NCBI GenBank assembly: GCA_963777565.1
Contig: CAVZQZ010000007.1
Span: 62,001 to 126,000, forward strand
Length of the DNA stretch: 64,000 bases
Direction: 5' to 3'
Source of the DNA: CALMEC01 sp963777565
GTDB taxonomy: Bacteria; Actinomycetota; Thermoleophilia; Miltoncostaeales; Miltoncostaeaceae
Positions 1-10,105 of this stretch are shown here, piece by piece. Positions within the stretch are counted from its first letter, which is position 1. Every line of letters starts with the position of its first letter. Both the position numbers and the translations under genes were made by a program. The notes below the pieces were generated by a model. It was not told where the DNA came from. It ran no database searches and saw only the letters and a program-made list of their open reading frames with translations.

Positions 1-1001
1 ACGCCGGCCAACGCCTTCGGCTGGTTGCCGATCACCCCGATCGAGTGGCCGTTCAGCCGGGCGAAGCCGACCACGATGTTCTGGGCATAGAGGGGCGCCA
101 CCTCGAAGAAGTGCCCGTCGTCGACGACGGCGCGGACGACGTCCACAATGTCGTACGGCTTCGTCGGGAGGTCCGGAACGATCGACTTGAGCGCGTCGTC
201 CTGCCGGTCCGGAACGTCGTCTGGCTCCTCGTAGGGCGGCATCTCGAGGTTGTTCTGCGGGATGAACGAGAGGAGCTCGCGCACCATCTCGAGGCACTCC
301 TCCTCGCTCTCCGACGCGAAGTGGGCGACGCCCGAGCGCGTGGCGTGCGACAGGGCGCCACCGAGCTCCTCCATCGTCACCTCCTCGCCGGTCACCGTCT
401 TGATGACCTCCGGGCCCGTGATGAACATGTGGCTCGTGCCCTTGACCATGAAGATGAAGTCGGTGATCGCCGGGCTATAGACGGCGCCGCCGGCGCAGGG
501 GCCCATCACCACGCTGATCTGCGGCACCACGCCGCTGGCCCGGACGTTGCGGAAGAAGATGTCGGCATAGCCGCCGAGGCTGACCACCCCCTCCTGGATG
601 CGCGCGCCGCCGGAGTCGTTGATGCCGATCACCGGGCACCCCATCTTCACGCCGAGATCCATGACCTTGCAGATCTTCTCGGCGAACACCTCGCCCAGGC
701 TGCCGCCGAACACGGTGAAGTCCTGGCTGAAGACGCATACCTTGCGACCGTCGATCGTGCCGTGGCCGGTCACCACCCCGTCACCCCACGGGCGGTTGTC
801 CTCGAGCCCGAAGCCGTGGGCCCGGTGGCGCGTGAACATGTCGAGCTCCACGAACGAGCCCGGGTCGAGCAGCAGGTCGATGCGCTCGCGGGCGGTGAGC
901 TTGCCCCGCGCGTGCTGGCGCTCGACGGCCGCCTCGGTGCCGGCGTGGATCGCCTCGCCGCGGAGATCCTGCAGCCGCTGGCGCTTGTCCTCGATGCTCA
1001 T
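1..1001 (-). CDS. pccB: Propionyl/methylmalonyl-CoA carboxyltransferase beta subunit (3' end outside window)
   Basis: Biotin-dependent acyl-CoA carboxylase carboxyltransferase chain, which makes methylmalonyl-CoA from propionyl-CoA with a biotinylated alpha chain. Translation from the ATG at 1001 gives MSIEDKRQRLQDLR, then the family blocks ARGKLTARERIDLLLDPGSF, FGGSLGEVFAEK, INDSGGARIQEG and MGPCAGGAVYSPA, the two oxyanion-type glycine loops of crotonase-fold carboxyltransferases. About 333 of the usual ~520 residues are present; the C-terminal half runs off the left edge. The start overlaps the stop of the methylmalonyl-CoA mutase gene by 4 bp (ATGA), so the two are cotranscribed and act in sequence. 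The exact acyl substrate (propionyl versus acetyl) is inferred from that neighbour. Confidence 0.93.
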   Translation of the reverse strand, partial: MSIEDKRQRLQDLRGEAIHAGTEAAVERQHARGKLTARERIDLLLDPGSFVELDMFTRHRAHGFGLEDNRPWGDGVVTGHGTIDGRKVCVFSQDFTVFGGSLGEVFAEKICKVMDLGVKMGCPVIGINDSGGARIQEGVVSLGGYADIFFRNVRASGVVPQISVVMGPCAGGAVYSPAITDFIFMVKGTSHMFITGPEVIKTVTGEEVTMEELGGALSHATRSGVAHFASESEEECLEMVRELLSFIPQNNLEMPPYEEPDDVPDRQDDALKSIVPDLPTKPYDIVDVVRAVVDDGHFFEVAPLYAQNIVVGFARLNGHSIGVIGNQPKALAG

Positions 1002-2596
1002 GAGGCGGCGGCCTCCGGCCGCCCGGGCTGGGTGGGACGAGTCCTCCGGTCGTGCTCGCCCCATTCCTCGCGCAGCACGTTGCAGACCTCGCCGACCGTG
1101 GCGCGGGCCCTGAGCGCGTCGCGCATGGGGTAGAGGAGGTTGTCGGAGCCGCGAGCGGCGGCACGCACGGCGTCGAGACCCCGCGCGACGTCGCCGGCGT
1201 CGCGCCGGGCGCGCAGCTCGGCGAGGCGGGCGACCTGGGCCCGTTCGATCTCCGGGTCGATCCTCAGGATCTCGGTGTCGACGTCGTCCTCCTCGGTGTA
1301 CGTGTTGATGCCGACGATCGGGCGCTCGCCCGAAGCCACCTCGAGCTGGTGGCGGTACGCGGAGTCGTGGATCTGCTGTGACATCAGGTCGATGCACTGC
1401 ACCGCGCCGCCGCGCCGGTCGATCTCGTCGATCAACGCCGACGCCCGGCGCTCGATCTCCGCCGTGAGCGACTCCACGTACCACGAGCCGCCGAGCGGGT
1501 CGACGGTGTCGGTGATGCCGCTCTCGGCGGCGATCACCTGCTGGGTGCGCAGGGCGAGCTTCGCGGCGCGCTCCGTGGGCAGCGCCAGCGCCTCGTCGAA
1601 GCCGTTGGCGTGGATGGACTGGGCCCCGCCGAGCGCGGCGGACAGCACCTGGGTCGCGACGCGGACGATGTTGTTCTCCGGCTGCTGCGCGGTGAGGGTC
1701 GACCCGCCGGTCTGGGCGTGGAAGCGCAGCATCATCGCCCGGTCATTCGTCGCGCCGAACCGTTCGCGCATGATGCCCGCCCACAGGCGCCGGGCGGCCC
1801 TGAACTTGGCGACCTCCTCGAAGATGTTGTTGTGGGCGTTGAAGAAGAACGACAGCCGGGGACCGAACGTGTCGACCGACAGGCCGGCGTCGATTGCGGC
1901 CTGCACATAGGCGATGCCGTTGGCGAGGGTGAACGCCACCTCCTGCACCGCCGTCGAGCCGGCCTCGCGGATGTGGTACCCCGAGATCGAGATCGTGTTC
2001 CAGTTCGGCAGCTCCGTGTTGCAGTACGCGAACGTGTCGACGGTGAGGCGCATCGACTGGGCCGGCGGGAAGATGTAGTTGCCGCGAGCGACGTACTCCT
2101 TCAGCACGTCGTTCTGGATGGTGCCGCGCAGCTCCCGGGTGCGGTCGCCCTTCTCCTCGGCGACCAGCTGGTAGAGCAGGAGCAGCACGGAGGCGGGAGC
2201 GTTGATGGTCATGCTCGTCGACACGACGACCGGGTCGATCCCGTCGAACACGCGGGCCATGTCCTCGATTGAGTCGATCGCGACGCCCACCCGGCCGACC
2301 TCGCCCAGTGCCCGGGGATCGTCGGAGTCCATGCCGAGCTGGGTGGGCAGGTCGAACGCCATCGACAGGCCGGGGGCTCCATGGTCGAGCAGGTAGCGGA
2401 ACCGCTCGTTGGTCTCCTCGGCCGTCGCGAAGCCGGCGTACTGACGCATCGTCCACGGGCGCTGCCGGTACATCGAGGCGTGCACGCCCCGGGCGAAGGG
2501 GTAGTGGCCGGGCTCCCCGAGCCGCTCCGCCAGATCGAGGTCCGCCACCGACGCGGCGTCGAACACCGGGGCCACGGGGATCCCGGACTCGGTCAT
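998..2596 (-). CDS. mcmA: Methylmalonyl-CoA mutase, large (catalytic) subunit
   Basis: Adenosylcobalamin-dependent isomerisation of methylmalonyl-CoA and succinyl-CoA. About 532 residues form only the TIM-barrel catalytic part (YPFARGVHASMYRQRPWTMR near the start, then FDLPTQLG, ISISGYHIREAG, FFFNAHNNIFEE); no cobalamin-binding DxHxxG domain follows, so a separate small subunit is expected elsewhere. The Tyr of RQYAGF and the Arg of PAQSMRL match the residues that mark methylmalonyl-CoA mutase, whereas isobutyryl-CoA mutase has Phe and Gln there. The start is set at ATG 2596; an upstream in-frame TTG at 2638 is possible but neither has a good Shine-Dalgarno. Overlaps pccB by 4 bp and diverges from the GntR gene. 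Confidence 0.92.
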   Translation of the reverse strand: MTESGIPVAPVFDAASVADLDLAERLGEPGHYPFARGVHASMYRQRPWTMRQYAGFATAEETNERFRYLLDHGAPGLSMAFDLPTQLGMDSDDPRALGEVGRVGVAIDSIEDMARVFDGIDPVVVSTSMTINAPASVLLLLYQLVAEEKGDRTRELRGTIQNDVLKEYVARGNYIFPPAQSMRLTVDTFAYCNTELPNWNTISISGYHIREAGSTAVQEVAFTLANGIAYVQAAIDAGLSVDTFGPRLSFFFNAHNNIFEEVAKFRAARRLWAGIMRERFGATNDRAMMLRFHAQTGGSTLTAQQPENNIVRVATQVLSAALGGAQSIHANGFDEALALPTERAAKLALRTQQVIAAESGITDTVDPLGGSWYVESLTAEIERRASALIDEIDRRGGAVQCIDLMSQQIHDSAYRHQLEVASGERPIVGINTYTEEDDVDTEILRIDPEIERAQVARLAELRARRDAGDVARGLDAVRAAARGSDNLLYPMRDALRARATVGEVCNVLREEWGEHDRRTRPTQPGRPEAAAS

Positions 2597-2730
2597 GCGT
2601 TCGCTGTCGGCGCTTCGGTCCGCCAACCGTCCCCCCAAGGTGCCTGGTCGTCAACCCCGGTCCCCGACTCGCCGGGAGGCGCGACGCTACCACAGCAACC
2701 GTCCCGACAGGGCGCTCCGGCCCGCTGAAG

Positions 2731-2738
2731 TGTCGACA
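2731..2738. promoter_or_regulatory. TGTCGACA palindrome, candidate GntR operator (distal)
   Basis: A perfect 8-bp palindrome in the divergent mcmA/gntR promoter region. The same octamer recurs inside a larger palindrome at the start of the regulator gene, 62 bp away. Operator function is inferred from position and repetition. Confidence 0.4.
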
Positions 2739-2781
2739 ATCCGACTTGAATTCGGGCAGACGGCGCTTCAGGATCGGGTTC

Positions 2782-3477
2782 ATGAGCGAAACTGTCGACA
2801 GTCCGGCGCCCGCCGGCGTCTCCGCCGACACCGCGTCGACGCTCGCGGCGTGCCTCACCGAGCGCCTGGTGGAGGCGATCGTGTCGGGCGAGCTGACCTC
2901 CGGCGAGAAGCTCAGCGAGCCCGAGCTCGCGCAGCGGTTCGGCACGAGCCGGGGGCCGCTCCGGGAGGCGCTCCAGCGGCTCGAGGGCATGCGGCTGGTC
3001 GAGCGCCGACCCCACCAGGGAGCCCGGGTCGCCGTGGTGGGGCGGCGCGAGCTCGCCGACCTCTACGCGGTGCGCGAGGCGCTCGAGGGCATGGCGTGCC
3101 GGCTGGCGGCGGAGGTGATGAGCGACGACGAGATCGCCTCGCTGCGGCAGCTCCTCGTCGATCACGAGCGGCTCCCGGAGGTGCAGGCCGACCGCAGCTA
3201 CTTCCAGGAGGAGGGCTACCTCGACTTCCACTTCCGCGTCGTCCAGGCGAGCCGCAACGACGAGCTCATCGCGTTCCTCGCGGGCCAGCTCTACCACCGG
3301 GTCCGGCTCTACCGGTACCGCTCCAGCCACGTGAGCCGCCGCCCGCAGCGGGCCCTCAAGGAGCACCACCAGATCCTCGACGCGATCGAGGCCCGGGACG
3401 GTGAGCTCGCCGAGATCCTCATGCGCCGCCACATCCACGCGGCGCGGTCGAGCATCGAGGAGCAGCTCCCGACGTGA
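2782..3477 (+). CDS. GntR family (FCD subfamily) transcriptional regulator
   Basis: 231 residues. The N-terminal winged helix (about 20-90) carries the GntR signature GEKLSEPELAQRFGTSRGPL followed by REALQRLEGMRLVERRPHQG. The C-terminal helical FCD effector domain (about 95-225) has the Asp/His metal-ligand pattern, with DFHFRVVQAS and KEHHQILDAI. FCD regulators typically sense small organic acids or acyl metabolites. The gene diverges from the propionate-type mcmA/pccB pair, so control of that operon is the simplest inference. The start was chosen at ATG 2782 because the family alignment begins there; the frame is open much further upstream but reads as a shadow of mcmA. Confidence 0.9.
   Translation: MSETVDSPAPAGVSADTASTLAACLTERLVEAIVSGELTSGEKLSEPELAQRFGTSRGPLREALQRLEGMRLVERRPHQGARVAVVGRRELADLYAVREALEGMACRLAAEVMSDDEIASLRQLLVDHERLPEVQADRSYFQEEGYLDFHFRVVQASRNDELIAFLAGQLYHRVRLYRYRSSHVSRRPQRALKEHHQILDAIEARDGELAEILMRRHIHAARSSIEEQLPT
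2791..2802. promoter_or_regulatory. ACTGTCGACAGT palindrome, candidate GntR operator (proximal)
   Basis: A perfect 12-bp palindrome within codons 4-7 of the regulator gene, containing the same TGTCGACA core as the site at 2731. Binding here would suit autorepression. Not tested; the CDS also constrains these bases. Confidence 0.4.
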
Positions 3478-3525
3478 CCCCCGCCCCGCACTCACGTCGA
3501 GCGCCCCGCGTGCCGATGGAGTGGC

Positions 3526-3690
3526 ATGCGCGGGGTGATGATGATCGCGGTGCTGGTCGGCTCCACCCTCGGAGGGCTCGTGCCGAGCCTCTGGGGAGGG
3601 GGCATGCTCTCGGTCGCCGGCGTCGTCTTCTCGATCCTCGGCGGCGTCGCGGGCATCTGGGCCGGCGCCCGCATCGGCGCGAGCCTCTAG
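3526..3690 (+). CDS. Small glycine-rich membrane protein (54 aa)
   Basis: A 54-residue protein starting MRGVMMIAVLVGSTLGGLVP, consisting almost entirely of two hydrophobic stretches rich in Gly (about 4-20 and 28-50) with a few charged residues near the ends. GGAG lies 4-5 nt upstream of the ATG. This layout resembles small glycine-zipper membrane proteins of the GlsB/YeaQ kind, but length and motif are too little to assign a family. It lies alone on the + strand between the GntR gene and the cox operon. Confidence 0.55.
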   Translation: MRGVMMIAVLVGSTLGGLVPSLWGGGMLSVAGVVFSILGGVAGIWAGARIGASL

Positions 3691-3784
3691 CGTCACCCTC
3701 GGGCGATTCACTCGCCGTGGCCGGTCGGTGCGTGGCCTTCCGGGGCCGTGCCGCGAGCCCCGCTCGGAACCACCCGTAAGGTCG

Positions 3785-3811
3785 TTGCAAGCGTAACAAA
3801 AGGCGTATGCT
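3785..3811 (+). promoter_or_regulatory. Probable cox operon promoter
   Basis: TTGCAA at 3785 and TATGCT at 3806, separated by 15 bp (short but tolerable), lie 30 nt upstream of coxM. An A-rich tract (AACAAAA) sits in the spacer, unusual for this G+C-rich sequence. A strong AGGGGG ribosome binding site precedes the coxM ATG. Confidence 0.45.
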
Positions 3812-3841
3812 CGACGGGCCGGTTCGTCAAAGGGGGAACCT

Positions 3842-4720
3842 ATGTACCCGGCCAGCTTCGACTACGTCGCGCCGACCAGTCTTGAGGAGGCGATCGCCCT
3901 CCTCGACGAGCACGGCCACGACGCGAAGGTCATCGCGGGAGGCCAGAGCCTCATCCCGCTCATGAAATTCCGGTTCGCCGGCCCGGCGGTGCTCGTCGAC
4001 ATCAACCGCATCCCCGGGCTCGACACGATCGCGGAGGGTGACGGCGGTTTGCGCATCGGGGCGCTGGTGCGCCACAAGGACGCGGAGCGCGCCGAGCTGC
4101 TGCACGGCGGCCGGTGGGGGCTCCTCGGCGCGACCGCACGCCTGGTGGCCGATCCGCTGGTGCGCAACCGGGGGACGGTGTGCGGCTCGCTCGCCCATGC
4201 CGACCCGCAGGGTGACTGGGCATCGACGATGATGGCCGCCCGCGGCGAGGTCGTCGCCGAGGGCCCGAGCGGATCGCGACGCATTCCGGTCGGCGAGCTC
4301 GTCACCGGTCCGTTCGAGACGCAGCTTGCGCCGAACGAGATCATCACGGAGGTCGTCGTGCCCGATCCCGGTGCGGCCACAGGGGGTACGTACCTCAAGC
4401 TGGAGCGAAAGGTCGGCGACTACGCGACCGCCGCGGTGGCCGCCCAGGTGACCATGGCGAACGGCTCGATCGGCAGGGCGGGGATCGCGCTCACCGGCGT
4501 CGGCGCGCGGAACATCCAGGCGACCGACGCCGAGGAGTTGCTCGCCGGCAAGGAGCCGTCGGACGAGCTCATCAGGGCGGCAGCGAACCTCGCGGCGGCC
4601 GCGGCCGATCCCACGGCCGACAACCGGGGCAGCGTGGAGTACAAGCGGAGCGTGGTGCGGGTGTTCACCGAGCGCGCGCTCACCGAATCCATCCGTCAGG
4701 CGAAGGGAGGCGCACTGTGA
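3842..4720 (+). CDS. coxM: CO dehydrogenase medium (FAD) subunit CoxM
   Basis: Flavoprotein subunit that passes electrons from the [2Fe-2S] subunit towards the respiratory chain. 292 residues with the FAD-binding loop AGGQSLIPLM near residue 32 and the second FAD motif TVCGSLAHADP near residue 120; the C-terminal CO_deh_flav_C domain contains YLKLERKVGDYATAAVA. ATG follows an AGGGGG Shine-Dalgarno. Ends in a GTGA overlap with coxS. The order M-S-L is that of aerobic CO dehydrogenase operons. Confidence 0.95.
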   Translation: MYPASFDYVAPTSLEEAIALLDEHGHDAKVIAGGQSLIPLMKFRFAGPAVLVDINRIPGLDTIAEGDGGLRIGALVRHKDAERAELLHGGRWGLLGATARLVADPLVRNRGTVCGSLAHADPQGDWASTMMAARGEVVAEGPSGSRRIPVGELVTGPFETQLAPNEIITEVVVPDPGAATGGTYLKLERKVGDYATAAVAAQVTMANGSIGRAGIALTGVGARNIQATDAEELLAGKEPSDELIRAAANLAAAAADPTADNRGSVEYKRSVVRVFTERALTESIRQAKGGAL

Positions 4721-5216
4721 GCACCGACGCACCCCCGGCCACCAGGTCGGTCGCGGTCACCATCAACGGGGCGGCTCGGAGCGCCGAGGTCGAGCCGCGC
4801 ATGCTGCTCGTCCATTACATCCGCGAATCGCTCGGCCTCACCGGAACGCATATCGGGTGTGACACCACGAGCTGCGGCGCGTGCACCGTCCTCGTCGACG
4901 GCGTCCCCATGAAGTCGTGCACCATGTTCGCGGTGCAGGCGGAGGGCTGCGAGATCACCACCGTCGAGGGGCTCAAGGGCCCGGCCGGGCTCCACCCGGT
5001 ACAGGAGGGATTCCACGAGGAGCACGGCCTGCAGTGCGGGTTCTGCACCCCGGGGATGATGCTGACCTCCGTCGCGTTGCTGAAGGACAACCCCAACCCC
5101 AGCGAGGAGGAGATCCGGTGGGCGCTGTCCGGCCAGATCTGCCGGTGCACCGGGTACACGAACATCGTCAAGGCCGTGCAGTACGCGGCGAAGAAGCTCG
5201 CTGAGGGAGGTGGGTC

Positions 5217-5220
<4 letters not shown>
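4717..5220 (+). CDS. coxS: CO dehydrogenase small [2Fe-2S] subunit CoxS
   Basis: 167 residues carrying two [2Fe-2S] clusters. The plant-ferredoxin-like cluster uses Cys48, Cys53, Cys56 and Cys68 (CDTTSCGAC ... C). The second, helical cluster has CGFC and CRC motifs (QCGFCTPGM and ICRCTGYTN). GTG start with GGGAGG upstream; start and stop overlap neighbours by 4 bp on both sides, implying translational coupling in the cox operon. Confidence 0.96.
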
Positions 5221-7555
<2,335 letters not shown>

Positions 7556-7559
<4 letters not shown>

Positions 7560-8446
7560 GCGAGCTGATCGCCAGGGCCGCCCGGCTCGGAGCTGAGGGA
7601 ACGGCGTATGCGCTGGCGACGGTCGTCGGCGTGCGCCGTCCCGCGTCGGCCCGCACCGGCAACCAGGCGATCGTCACGGCGGACGGCGCGATCGACGGAT
7701 GGGTGGGCGGGGCCTGCTCGGAGCCGGTCGTGATCCGCGAGGCGCTCCGGTCGCTCGCCGACGGGCAGCCGCGCCTGGTGAAGATCTGCCCAGACGGATC
7801 GGAGCTGGCCGCGGACGACCCGGACGTGGTCGTCGCGGTGAGTTCCTGCGCATCGGAGGGAACCGTGGAGGTGTTCATTCAGCCGCACCTTCCGAGCCCG
7901 CTGCTGCGGGTCGTCGGCGACAGCCCAGCGGGGCGAACGCTCGCGGGGCTCGCCCGGACCATCGGGTGGCGCGTCACCTCGGACGCCGGTGACGCCGACG
8001 CGGTGGTGGTGGCCACGATGGGGCGCGGCGACGAGGACGCGCTCGCAGAGGCGATCGGATCCGGCGCCGGGTACGTCGGGTTGGTCGCCAGCACCCGGAG
8101 GGCCGGCGTCGTGCGCGCGGCGCTCCGCGACCGCGGCATCGCCGACGACCGCCTGGCGATGGTGCGGAGTCCCGCGGGGCTCGACCTGGGTCCGTGCACG
8201 CAGGAGGAGATCGCGGTGGCGATCCTCGCTGAGCTGGTCGCGTGGAGCCATGGTCGCGGCGGCTCGCCGAGCCAGCTGCTCGAGGCGGTCGATCCGGTGT
8301 GCGGGATGACGGTCAGCGTGGACGGCAACGACGTCACCTATGCGCACAACGGGACGACGTATTACTTCTGCTGCCCCGGCTGCCGCGGCATGTTCGCAGC
8401 GGATCCCGAGAAGGCCCTCAACACGGTGCGGCCAACCTTCGGCTGA
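7556..8446 (+). CDS. XdhC/CoxI-type maturation protein fused to a YHS domain
   Basis: 296 residues. The first part (about 1-70) matches the XdhC_CoxI domain (ATVVGVRRPASARTGNQAIV, GWVGGACSEPVV); the Rossmann-like XdhC C domain (about 120-225) contains VVVATMGRGDEDAL and GYVGLVAS. A YHS metal-type domain at about 246-290 has DPVCGMTV and FCCPGCRGMF. XdhC proteins bind Mo cofactor and mediate its sulfuration and insertion; in this position it should mature CoxL. The role of the YHS module (metal, possibly Cu delivery for the Mo-Cu site) is inference. GTG start overlaps the coxL stop. Confidence 0.88.
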
Positions 8447-8690
8447 GCGGCGTCGGGACGGGGCCCGACTCGTCCAGCCAGTAGGGAGCGACACCTGCGC
8501 TCCGGTGGACCTCCCAGAGGCCGCCGGGGCGCTGCTCCCGGGCGGTGATCCTCCCGGAGTCGGGGTATCCGCAGATGTCGACGGCGGAGAGGAGACTCGC
8601 CCCGGGCTTCCCAGAGGCTCATCTCGAGTCGCTGTGACCCGTCCGCCCCCGCGAGGTCCGGTGCCGGCCACCTCAGCCCGCCGGCGGCAT
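8447..8690 (-). pseudogene. Possible degenerate gene remnant
   Basis: This stretch of the ~420-base gap after the cox operon has protein-like sequence on the minus strand split over two frames. One frame reads LRWPAPDLAGADGSQRLEMS then LWEARGE; the next continues SAVDICGYPDSGRITAREQ, RPGGLWEVHRSAG and APYWLDESGPVPTPLSRRL up to a TGA near 8428. The second frame has no start codon of its own. Aromatic and glycine-rich composition looks coding, but I recognise no family. It could be a decayed gene or chance. Confidence 0.27.
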
Positions 8691-8803
8691 CTGACCCCGG
8701 CCGGCCTGGCCGGCGAGCTCCTGCGAGCATGCGTTCGGCATCATCGCTCCGCAGATCGGCGTGGTCGAAGGGAAAGCGTCGTCGGCTCGGCGGCCGCGGC
8801 CGC

Positions 8804-8834
8804 TTGACTTGAAGTCAACTTCAAGTTGTACCGT
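8804..8834 (+). promoter_or_regulatory. MerR-type promoter with palindromic operator in a 19-bp spacer
   Basis: TTGACT (8804-8809) and TACCGT (8829-8834) are separated by exactly 19 bp. The spacer holds ACTTGAAGT-CA-ACTTCAAGT (8807-8826), a perfect inverted repeat of 9-bp arms. An over-long 19-bp spacer with a centred dyad is the hallmark of promoters activated by MerR-family regulators (CueR, SoxR). No merR gene lies beside it. Confidence 0.65.
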
Positions 8835-8869
8835 CGGGTGAACATCAGACTGCGTCGAGAGGAGTGACC

Positions 8870-9217
8870 ATGAACGGGGTGGTGGGCGCCGGCGATCGGA
8901 TCGCCGAAGAGGTCACATCGTGGCCCGGTGTGACCGCGGGACCGGGTTCGCGCGGGGAGTTCGCCTTCAGGGTCGGTCGGCGCGAGATCGGCCATCTGCA
9001 TGGCGACCGCACGGCCCATTTCGGGTTCCCGAAGGACGTGTGGGCCCGCCTCTATGTACAGGGCCGAATCGACTACCACCCGGTATTCCCGGGGCAACCG
9101 GGCTTCGCGGCCCGCCCCATCGCCGACGACACCGACGTGCGCGACGTGATCGAGCTGCTGCGCCTGAACTACGACCGCGTCGTCGCCCGTCACGGCCTCC
9201 CGGCAGCCGCCGCCTGA
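8870..9217 (+). CDS. Luciferase-domain (DUF5519-like) protein
   Basis: 115 residues: SWPGVTAGPGSRGEFAF then GRREIGHLHGDRTAHFGFPK and YHPVFPGQPGFAARPI, and a C-terminal helix ending LRLNYDRVVARHG. This matches the small family annotated as luciferase domain / DUF5519, whose function is uncertain despite the name. ATG 8870 is preceded by GAGAGGAG at 5-6 nt; an in-frame GTG at 8864 would overlap the ribosome binding site. Transcribed from the MerR-type promoter upstream, so induction by a stress or a small molecule is plausible. Confidence 0.7.
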   Translation: MNGVVGAGDRIAEEVTSWPGVTAGPGSRGEFAFRVGRREIGHLHGDRTAHFGFPKDVWARLYVQGRIDYHPVFPGQPGFAARPIADDTDVRDVIELLRLNYDRVVARHGLPAAAA

Positions 9218-9219
9218 GC

Positions 9220-9335
9220 GGTGGTCCCGGGCATTAACAACTCCCTTTCGGCCCCTTCTGGGTGCCGGGCATTAACAATGTAACCCCCGGCACCAGGCCT
9301 CCCCGGAATCACGATTGTTAATGCCCGGGACCACC
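9220..9335. repeat. 116-bp REP-like mini-element with nested inverted units
   Basis: A 21-bp arm (9220-9240, GGTGGTCCCGGG then CATTAACAA) recurs as a perfect inverted copy at 9315-9335. Inside it, GGTGCCGGG-CATTAACAATG (9261-9280) forms a hairpin with CCCGGCACC (9286-9294). The same outer (TCCCGGG) and inner (TGCCGGG) units surround the transposase gene at 30.4-31.4 kb, so this looks like a non-autonomous derivative of that element. Confidence 0.75.
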
Positions 9336-9406
9336 GATCAGGTGCAACGGGCAGTCACGTGGGGCGAGGCGGCGCCGTCCACGCGTCCTCGTCGGCCGGG
9401 ACGTCG

Positions 9407-9412
9407 TAGCAT
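9407..9412 (+). promoter_or_regulatory. -10 element (TAGCAT) of a leaderless promoter for moaD
   Basis: TAGCAT ends 7 nt before the GTG start of moaD, so the predicted transcript would begin at or next to the start codon. No Shine-Dalgarno is present. Confidence 0.5.
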
Positions 9413-9419
9413 TCGTGCC

Positions 9420-9674
9420 GTGCCCAGCGAGATCTCGGTCACGGTACGCCTGTTCGCGTCGCTTCGCGAAGCGGCCGGCACCGGGCGGCTGCAGGTCGCG
9501 GTGCCGCACGCCACGCCCGTCGGCGCCCTCTGGTCCCACCTGCCGCCTGAGGTCGCCGCCGGCGACCCGCCCGCCGCGCTCCGCTACGCCCTCAACCACG
9601 AATGGACCCTGCCCGGCGCTGCACTGCGCGACGGCGACGAGGTCGCCCTCGTCCTGCCAGTGAGCGGCGGATGA
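9420..9674 (+). CDS. moaD: Molybdopterin synthase sulfur carrier subunit MoaD
   Basis: 84-residue ubiquitin-fold sulfur carrier. It begins ISVTVRLFASLREAAGTGRL and ends in LVLPVSGG, the C-terminal Gly-Gly that is adenylated and thiocarboxylated. It works with MoaE to convert cPMP to molybdopterin. The GTG at 9420 is preferred because the family starts here and a -10 box lies 7 nt upstream; longer in-frame starts would read through the repeat element. The stop overlaps the moaE start (ATGA). Confidence 0.88.
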   Translation: MPSEISVTVRLFASLREAAGTGRLQVAVPHATPVGALWSHLPPEVAAGDPPAALRYALNHEWTLPGAALRDGDEVALVLPVSGG

Positions 9675-10105
9675 CCGGCCTCTCCCCGGACCCCCTCGAC
9701 ATCGCCCAAGTCGCCGCGGCCGTCGGCGACCCCGAGCACGGCGGCGTCGCCAGCTTCCTCGGCTGCATCAGGCGCGAAGCCGGCATCCGCGAGGTTGTCG
9801 CGATCGAGTACGACGCTTACGAGGAGCTCACCCTCCGAGAGCTCGCCGCCGTCGCCGACGAGGCCCGCGCGCGATTCGGCGCGACCGTCGCGGCCGTCCA
9901 CCGCACCGGGCGCGTCGCGGTCGGCGAGCCCAGCGTCGCCGTCGCCTGCTCCGCCCCGCACCGACCCGCGGCGTTCGCCGCGTGCCGGTACGTGATCGAC
10001 GAGCTCAAGGTCCGGGCCCCGATCTGGAAGCGCATGATCTACGCCGACGGCGCCGCCGAATGGGTCGACGGCCGGGACCCGGTGCGCGGTGAGCGACCCG
10101 CGTAG
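9671..10105 (+). CDS. moaE: Molybdopterin synthase catalytic subunit MoaE
   Basis: 144 residues. HGGVASFLGCIRREAG, EYDAYEELTLREL, VHRTGRVAVGEPSVAVACSA and ELKVRAPIWKRMIYADG are the MoaE blocks; the lysines of the last block are the active-site Lys pair of the family. It inserts two sulfurs into cPMP. ATG overlaps the moaD stop by 4 bp; the 3' end overlaps the GTG of selA by 17 bp. Its product would feed the Mo enzymes of the cell, including the CoxL encoded just upstream. Confidence 0.92.
   Translation: MTGLSPDPLDIAQVAAAVGDPEHGGVASFLGCIRREAGIREVVAIEYDAYEELTLRELAAVADEARARFGATVAAVHRTGRVAVGEPSVAVACSAPHRPAAFAACRYVIDELKVRAPIWKRMIYADGAAEWVDGRDPVRGERPA

Noticed and set aside
45..1133. Long plus-strand open frame opposite pccB/mcmA
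   Set aside because: Charged, low-complexity Arg/His/Glu/Ala composition typical of the antisense of a G+C-rich gene; the minus strand carries clear PccB and MCM motifs.
8447..8800. Possible tRNA-Sec (selC) in the gap after the cox operon
   Set aside because: Looked for a long acceptor/variable arm and UCA anticodon loop near the sel genes; no cloverleaf could be formed.
9261..9294. Rho-independent terminator after the DUF5519-like gene
   Set aside because: The hairpin is real but has a 16-nt loop and no T-run; it is better explained as the inner REP unit of the mini-element.
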